From NCBI GenBank assembly GCA_033980235.1, contig CM067067.1, positions 25,297,603 through 25,361,602 of the forward strand: 64,000 nt of DNA, in the 5' to 3' direction. The notes beneath the pieces are model-generated. The model saw only the letters and a program-made list of their open reading frames with translations. It was not told the origin of the DNA and searched no databases. This document shows, in pieces, positions 57,635 to 64,000 of the stretch. The translations under genes were made by a program, and so were the position numbers. This DNA comes from Diadema setosum (Eukaryota > Echinodermata > Echinoidea > Diadematoida > Diadematidae). Every line of letters begins with the position of its first letter. The first letter of the stretch is position 1.

Positions 57635-58075
57635 AAGTCTGAAATGTGGATATCTTGCCTTTCCACCTTCTTGGATGCCAGAAGTTAAGACAAGATCATA
57701 CAACCCGCTTCCCCACCCCCCCCCCCCCCCCCCTTATTTGGCCCCAAGAAGATGAGGTCTTGTACATCTTGCATTTTGGTCTTCTCAGACCTAAGGAGTC
57801 CAGAAAATGAAATCTCCCATCTCTCCTTTACACATTCTTGGACCATAGAAGTCAAAGAGACTAAATTTTGGATCCATGTGAAAAAGTTGCATGCATCTGC
57901 TCCTATGAATCGAGAGAGAATGTATCATTAATGCGTGCATGAATGCACTCAACCTCCGTACTCGATGCGTGCATTACTTTCTGCATGTTTTTAATAGGGT
58001 TAAACTTTTTCATATGCACCTTTTTGCCTTCTCATATTCAGTAAGGTTGAGAAGGTGAGGAACTGTCATGTCTTC
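57635..58075. repeat. Second copy of the degenerate AAGAAGGTGAG-type repeat
   Basis: Shares CACCTTCTTGG, GAGGTCTTGT and CTTCTCA-GAC blocks with 53545-53960. Includes an 18-base poly-C at 57716-57733. Confidence 0.6.
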
Positions 58076-58518
58076 TCATTGGCACTCAAATGCTTCTGCA
58101 TCAGAGCAAAATTATGGAAAGGAGATGTCATCATGTTGTCAAATCCTGGCTTGTTTGATCCTAACAGCATGTGATGAATCATAGTTTTCTGAGAAAAATA
58201 TGGGGGGGGGGGGGAGTAAAATGACAGTGTAGGCAAAGATGATTGAAGCAGCAGGGTCAGAGGTCATACAAAGAGCTGAAAAATATATTTATTGTGGTCT
58301 CCTCAGGAACATTATGTGCCAGCCTTTCCCACAGGCAGATGATATGTCTTCATTATCCTCATATAAATCTGTTTGTATGTAGATCCGAGTATCTATGTAT
58401 ACATGTCTGTCTTTACATACGTTGTATGGTATATATTTTTGTAATCTTACGTGCAAGTAATGTGTCAACTATACCCCAACTTACATATTAGGGCCTACTT
58501 GTAAGCTAAATTTACATA

Positions 58519-58686
58519 CAGTAGAGTTCCACACTAACTTTTATTTTTGGTGGTCCAAAGGCAAACATCCGACCTTTTTTGGTGGCCTGATCAGGCCACC
58601 AAATTCTTCATTTCTGAAATTTTTGTGGCCCGACGTGCGTTTTTGGTGGCCCTGGGCCACCGGGCCACCATTAGTGTCGAGCCCTG
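58519..58686. mobile_element. hAT-like MITE J5, shortened
   Basis: Left end CAGTAGAGTTCCACACTAAC is decayed; right end TTAGTGTCGAGCCCTG is intact. The interior GGTGGCCTGATCAGGCCACC is a perfect palindrome. Confidence 0.8.
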
Positions 58687-58873
58687 CATACAGGCTTTGT
58701 AAATCTATGTGAGCCTCCTTTATATGCATGCACATACACATGATGAATGTGACCAAGCGGAAATATGAATAAATGGGACTAATGGTTGATATTTGTGTGA
58801 GATAGCTATATTTTCATGTTAGCACATATATTATATTTGTTGTGTGCCCTTTCTTCAAAACTCCTTTTTCACC

Positions 58874-59509
58874 TTTAAAGGGATGGTAGGCCTATAGTAT
58901 TGGTGGAGATGAGGATTGGGCTTTTAACTTTTTGTGAGATACCAAGAAACCACTTATGAAATAGTACAGAGTATACCATTTTAAGAGAAATTCAAAGTTT
59001 ATGACATGAAAATTGGTTTTGGAATGGCTGAGGCATCCAAAAACAAAGTAAAACAAAGCGATCCTGATAAAAGGTGGGTCCCACCTTTTATTAGGATTGC
59101 TATTAGGATTGCCATTTTAAAACCAATTTCCATCAAATACTGTATACGCTGAATATTTCGCGAGGTTTTTATTTTCGTGAATTTCGCGAGTCAGGTGCTA
59201 TTCGCGAAATTAAAGACATGCGAAAATATTGACACTGATCCCCGATGTGAATGTGACGTACGCGTGTATTCTTCTCCATTCAGTACAGGACTCCATGATC
59301 GCTAATTTAACCACTCGCGAAATCGTCAGGAATTCTCGATTCGCGAAAATTTAGACGCGCGAAATAATGACGTATACAGTAAATGTTGAATCCCTCTTGG
59401 AATTACATTTTCTTTCATATTTCAAAAGAGGTATCTCATTATCTCACCCAAAAAATGTTAGAAATCTGAAGTTAGGTCTGAACTAAAATTTAAATACAAT
59501 CCCTTTAAA
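58874..59509. mobile_element. Palindromic MITE family E, copy E5, interrupted
   Basis: TTTAAAGGGATGG at the left and ACAATCCCTTTAAA at the right, with E arms. Its right arm is split at CATCAAATA/AATGTTGAATCC by an F1 insertion (59136-59392). Confidence 0.88.
59136..59392. mobile_element. Mariner-like MITE F1, nested in E5
   Basis: ACTGTATACGCTGAATATTT at the left is mirrored by AATGACGTATACAGT at the right, flanked by TA on both sides. Interior repeats of TTCGCGAA type. Removing it restores a normal E right arm. Confidence 0.9.
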
Positions 59510-60088
59510 TGCCTGGTTGTCTGATATTGCACTGAATTTAGAACAATGGTCCCATGACAGGAAGTATTTCGGTTGATGGCTTTTTAGAAATACCAGACTC
59601 TTGTGAGATGACTGACACGGTCAACCATGCAGGAAACAATAAAACCATGATGCATACAGAATATCCACAGCCACCTATTATCGACAATGAAAGGGCATTC
59701 CCCTATGAAAAGTTACATTGTTTTTTTGTTTTTTTTTTTGCACATATAAATGCGTCTGTATTGCATCTGTATCACTTGAGGTGATGGTACAGAGAACATA
59801 TAGGTCTATGTAGGGCCTACATGTATGTATCATGTCTGTATGTGAGATATAGTTGTAGGCCTAACTTACACACAGGTACATTCATACATGTGCACATTAT
59901 ATATATTCACACATTAATGTTCTTTTTCTCCCTCATAAAAAAAACTTAGGGAGACAGAGTAGAAGTTTTGAACAAATGTTCATATTTCAGACTTCAGCTT
60001 GGTACAGTGATTACAACTCGTGTATCTTTTTCTTCTTTTTGAGGAGCAGTTGCCATTATGGTTGTCTACACTTTTATTTGATAACTTA

Positions 60089-61071
60089 ATAGTAGGGCAG
60101 ATATGTAACAAAATTTGGTCGAGATGCTCACATCCGGCGGAAAGTATGAAATTTTGCATATAGGGGTATTTTGGGGTGCTGAGTTCAAATATTGCCGGAT
60201 CCAAGAGATCTGACCACGGGGTCGGCCGTCATTTTGAATTCCAGTATGGCCGCCATCACAAAACAAATTTAAAGATCCCTAACTTCAGTTCTGAATGACC
60301 TGTGGCACCAAAATTTGGTACACATGAGCATTTTGACATATTGAATCTGATGACAGATTGATTTGAAGTGTGTGACAAACATCGAATGGCCGCCATTTTG
60401 AATTCCAATATGGCCGCCTCGACGAAATATTCAAAATCCCTATCTCGAATTCTAAGTGGTGAGTGACGCTGAAATTAGGTGTAAACAAGTATTTTGACAT
60501 ACTGAGTTAAAATATTAACTTATGTGATGTGTCTAACAAACGCAATTCCTGCTATTTTGAATTCCAATGTGGCTACGAAGACAAACACCACGACGAACAT
60601 TCACGGGCATGTCAAAAAGTGCAGCAAAAAGGAATCATAATGCACCTTTCACTGATGTCACAATGTAAATACAGCAGCGCGCACTCAATCAGTTACAAAC
60701 GCGCGCTCAATCAGGTAGCCTAATTTACAAACCCGATATAGAGATTTTCAACACTCCAACATGGCAACTATGTATGAAAATTAAAATTGGCTGCCGTGCA
60801 GCTTGTCAGACATATCAAATAAGTCTGTTATTGAAGTCATCATATCACAATGCTTTTATGTATCAAATTCCAATGGCTTATGTCATTCAGAACTGAAGAT
60901 AGGGATCATTGACGGCGGCCATATTATGAATTCAAAATGGCGGCCGACCCCGTGGCCAGATCTCTTGGATCCGGCAATATTTGAAATCAGCGCCCCAAAA
61001 TACCCCTATATGCAAAATTTCATACTTTCCGCCGGATGTGAGCATCTTTTTCACATATCTGCCCCACTATA
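60089..61071. mobile_element. Palindromic element N (about 980 bp) with GGCCGCCATTTTG units
   Basis: Arms of about 190 bp: GTAGGGCAGATATGTAACA at the left is mirrored by TCACATATCTGCCCCACTAT at the right, then GAGATGCTCACATCCGGCGG and its inverse, and TTGCCGGATCCAAGAGATCT and its inverse. Between the arms, three units of about 150 bp end with GCCGCCATTTTGAATTCCA or variants. Non-coding; mirror ORFs arise from the arms. Confidence 0.9.
60391..60403 (-). promoter_or_regulatory. YY1-like motif
   Basis: The minus strand reads CAAAATGGCGGCC, matching the YY1 core AARATGGCGGC. An inverse-oriented copy is at about 60936-60949, and one-mismatch copies occur in the other units of element N. Confidence 0.45.
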
Positions 61072-61449
61072 AAGGGTGTGTACAGTTCTGGTTGAGGTGA
61101 GGATTTAGCTTTTAACGTTTTGCGATATATTCAGAAACGATGTCAAAGAGCACGCAGTTCTAAGGGGTATCAAAAGTTTATTCGATGAAAATCGGTTTTG
61201 AAATGGCTGAGATATCAAAAAACAAGGTGAAACAAAGAGATCCTAATAAAGTTGTGGCTTGTCGCCTTTTATTATTAGCACTTTTTTGGATATCTCAGCC
61301 ATTTGAAAACCAATTTTCATCAGATAAACGTTGAATCCTTCTTAAAATTACATGCTCTTTCATATTTCATAAGGGGCTTTTCATTATCTCACTTAGAAAT
61401 GTTCAAAACATGAATCCCCACCTCAACCAGTACTGTACAGTCCCTTTAA
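61072..61449. mobile_element. Palindromic MITE family E, copy E6
   Basis: AAAGGGTGTGTACAGTTCTG at the left abuts element N. The right end GTACTGTACAGTCCCTTTAA shares its terminal TTAA with element L. Confidence 0.9.
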
Positions 61450-62345
61450 CCCATATCGGGCCACCTACGGAATATTCCGTAGTTCATCCGAACGCCTCAG
61501 TGGCCACATACGGAATATCCCGTAGTGAATGAAATGACATACAAACGACGTCATTCCAAAGTTCTTTCACCTTCTAACCTTTGGCAACATATTCCAGAAT
61601 GCTTTGCTACACTGTCTGCGATAATTTAAGAAGATTTTGTCAGTCGAACGCCAACAATATCGGAAAAATCATCCAAAAAAAAAAATATGTGTTTACATGG
61701 AATAACGTGAATAACCATGAAGCGTCAGTGGGTGCTATCTACAGCTGTACGGAGTGCTCGATTTTGGATTTTCTGTCGCAGTTTTTGAGAAGGTTTGGAC
61801 ACTTGCCGGGGATGATGCGACGGTGATAATAGTCCCACATGTACATCCACATGTATGTACAACAATTGTATAATTTAGTCGAAACTGAAAAGCGGTAGAT
61901 CTATAGATATTGCGACAAGTTTCGCTTTAACATGCTATATAGGATGCACACATTACACTATGGATTTCCCATGCACTCGCAATGGCTTCATCGTCATAAA
62001 CATGAATATAAACCTGCAATTATTGTATCAATGGTCATGATATTTATATGTCCAGAAAGCTGACACTCTGATCTTTTCATTTCCGGTACTGGATGTGTAA
62101 AATTACAACATTTGCTGTTTTTAATCCATGAATGAAAGCAAACAAACGAATTGATTTCCTAACTTTTGGATTACTGTACTTCACTTCTGCTGAGTACTAT
62201 GACTACACTGCTAAGTTTTGTTCATTGCTTGCTAATGAAGAGCGATTGTTTGGAGAGTTGTCTGCCTGTCTTCGTGTGTGCGCAAACGGTGCTGGGCCAC
62301 TACGGTGTTTGTTTACACAAGTGCGTTGGCCTGATATGGGTTAAT
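61446..62345. mobile_element. TTAA-bounded element L (900 bp), piggyBac-like ends
   Basis: TTAACCCATATCGGGCCAC at the left is mirrored by TTGGCCTGATATGGGTTAA at the right, with a TTAA at both ends. The inner left part repeats GGCCACATACGGAATATCCC-type sequence. The interior shows no transposase. An 81-codon frame at 61581-61826 has no recognisable domain. Confidence 0.8.
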
Positions 62346-62514
62346 AGGCAGTGATAAATGCATAGAATCTTCTGATGGAAGGTAGGCCAGACAAACAGTG
62401 GCAAATGCTATTGAGTTATCAATATGAGCTGTACCAAGATATTTGAGGATGGATCTATGCTTTGTGCGGCTGTGTCACATTGTGTTGCTTTTCTCTTGAA
62501 ATCATGCTTGATAG

Positions 62515-62896
62515 TAGGCCTACAGTATTGGTGGAGATGAGAATTGGGCTTTTAAGTTTTTGCATGATACCAAGATAACACTCATGAAATAGTACAGAGC
62601 ATAACATTTAAAGAGGAATTCAATGTTTATTTGATGAAAATCAGGTTTGGAATGACTGAAACATCCAAAAACAAAGTAAAACAAAGTGATCACAATAAAG
62701 TATTGGTCCCACACTTTATAAGAATCGCTCAATTTTGGATATCTCGGCCATTTCAAAACCAATTTTTAGCAAATAAACGTTGAATTCCTCATGGAATCAC
62801 AAGATTTCATCTTTCATAAGAGGTTTCTCACTATCTCACCAAAAAATGTTAGAAACCTGAAATAAGGTCTCAACCAAAACTATACAATCCCTTTAA
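62515..62896. mobile_element. Palindromic MITE family E, copy E7
   Basis: Left end CTACAGTATTGGTGGAGATG is slightly decayed. Right end ACTATACAATCCCTTTAA shares TTAA with K4. Confidence 0.88.
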
Positions 62897-62985
62897 CTCG
62901 TTGAGGACCGACTGATTTTGCTATAACACGCATTTCCCAGAGACGCATGTCCGAGTATTCTCAGGACTCGTCTTCAACTGGTTAG
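62893..62985 (+). mobile_element. TTAA-bounded hairpin MITE K4
   Basis: TTAACTCGTTGAGGACCGA at the left and CTTCAACTGGTTA at the right, with the usual GAGTATTCTCAGGACTCGTC interior. Confidence 0.85.
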
Positions 62986-64000
62986 GCCAAGTTAGGCCAA
63001 AAAAGAAACCAGTTTCTCGTCCTCGCGCGCATCGATTTTTTTACTATTTACTATTTTCAAAATGGCGCTGAAAATACCAAGAAATTCATAATTCTCTTCC
63101 CAGCCCGCTTCCTGCCCGCATCGATTTTCAGTTGCCGCATCGACTTTTTTGATATTTACAATTTTTTGGGCCGCCGAAAAAAAGAAATCGACAATTCACC
63201 TACCAATTGTGATTTGCCTTCTGGCAATACGCATTGCGTCCTCTACTTAGCTGTAGCTAGCTTCTGTAGTGCGTATGTAATAACGCATGCATCGCATGTC
63301 ACACTGCGAGCTCGGCAAGAAGGAATGACCCACAAAGCAGTCGAACTGTAGTTGGATGGGCGCGCGGGCCTGGCGGGCTGTGATGTACAGCGCACTCGGT
63401 ACGTCGTGAACGCGATAGCGGCAACATTTTTTGCGAACAATCGCTGATATTCCACGCATATTTCGCGCATTGTTCGTATTTTTCCCCGTTTCTCATATTT
63501 TAAGCGGATGAATTGTACGGTACAAATGCTTGTGAGGATTGTATCGAGTATGTATGTATACATTTTCATGTCATTGTGACTATAATCATTTTGTGCATGT
63601 GTGTGCAGTGTCGGAATTTACGGTGCCAGTGCAGTGGCCGTGCCGGCCGCGTGTAAATACGTGTCTGTCCAACATAGCTGTCAGGTTCCCCATCCCCTGT
63701 CTGTCAATGTCTGCACGCACGCATGAACACATTAGAATGTGTAGAGGCTCAAACACTCGAACTCTGCTCTGTAACGTTGCATCTGACGGCGATGTAGTAT
63801 TGTTCTATTTTGAAGAGAAAATAAATGCGCTTTTCCAGCAAATGTAGAATTATTAAATGGGTGTATCTACAAAATAAATAACTTTTCCACGGATTCTGGT
63901 TTGTCTCGTATTCCTGCGGGATACTTTTCTTTACGATGTAAATTCACGGACACGGCCGTGAGTCGTATCACCTGGAGTGTGATACAATCATTCATCATCC
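62986..64000. other. Gene-free, more CpG-containing right end
   Basis: CpG and GC content rise between about 63350 and 63980 (GGGCGCGCGGGCC, GTGCCGGCCGCG). This could be the edge of a promoter region of a gene to the right, but no start site or exon can be supported. ORFs here are short and overlapping on both strands. Confidence 0.3.

Noticed and set aside
1..64000. CRISPR arrays, bacterial operons, tRNA or rRNA genes
   Set aside because: The regular repeats found are transposon units without spacers of CRISPR type. The gene structure is eukaryotic. No tRNA or rRNA sequence was recognised by eye, though a tRNA scan was not possible.

Overview
This is 64 kb of AT-rich, intron- and repeat-rich animal DNA. 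Long open frames are rare, GT-AG splice signals are clear, and the window holds dozens of short palindromic elements, many microsatellites and many poly-G/poly-C runs. The SR-protein exon, the multi-EGF receptor and the mixture of repeat families suggest a marine invertebrate deuterostome, most likely an echinoderm (possibly a sea urchin). That assignment rests on pattern recognition, not on a search.

Two genes are well supported. At the left edge, on the minus strand, is the first coding exon of an SR splicing factor of the SRSF3/SRSF7 type (918-1135). The rest of that gene lies to the left, mostly outside the window. On the plus strand, 45.76-54.12 kb, five exons whose splice phases all fit give a 561-residue type I membrane protein. 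It has a signal peptide, about eight laminin/MEGF-type EGF modules encoded almost entirely by one 1368-bp exon, a Thr-rich mucin-like stalk, one transmembrane helix and a 14-residue basic tail. Between them, four coding-like, splice-flanked segments (26.4, 31.3, 40.9 and 43.0 kb, plus strand) may belong to an unidentified gene, with low confidence. No tRNA, rRNA or CRISPR array was recognised.

Most of the rest is a layered record of small non-autonomous transposons. (1) Helitron/Helentron-like elements have sub-terminal inverted repeats, tandem internal units and a 3' hairpin followed by TTCTAG (5.78, 24.3, 29.98 and 31.9 kb), with related copies at 3.4 kb (3' truncated) and 46.9 kb (different terminus). 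(2) A palindromic family of about 385 bp, here called E, is present in seven copies. (3) TTAA-bounded, piggyBac-like hairpins (K, L, M) include two sitting exactly on the terminal TTAA of E copies. (4) There are TA-bounded mariner-like MITEs (F1, F2), hAT-like MITEs starting CAGGG (J), and larger foldbacks near 5.4, 9.6, 18.9, 23.3, 38.2 and 60.1 kb. Several are nested inside one another and can be ordered in time.

The most interesting signal is that several repeat families carry, copy after copy, near-perfect recognition motifs for conserved regulators: RFX X-boxes in the 30-33 kb elements, DR1 nuclear-receptor sites in the 3.4 and 24.3 kb elements, YY1-like sites in the 60 kb element, and an exact histone-mRNA-type stem-loop in a palindrome within the receptor gene's last intron. 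A telomere-type (CCCTAA)6 block sits between inverted GGGGTAATTGCC repeats at 35.1 kb. Whether any of these act as regulatory sites is inference.
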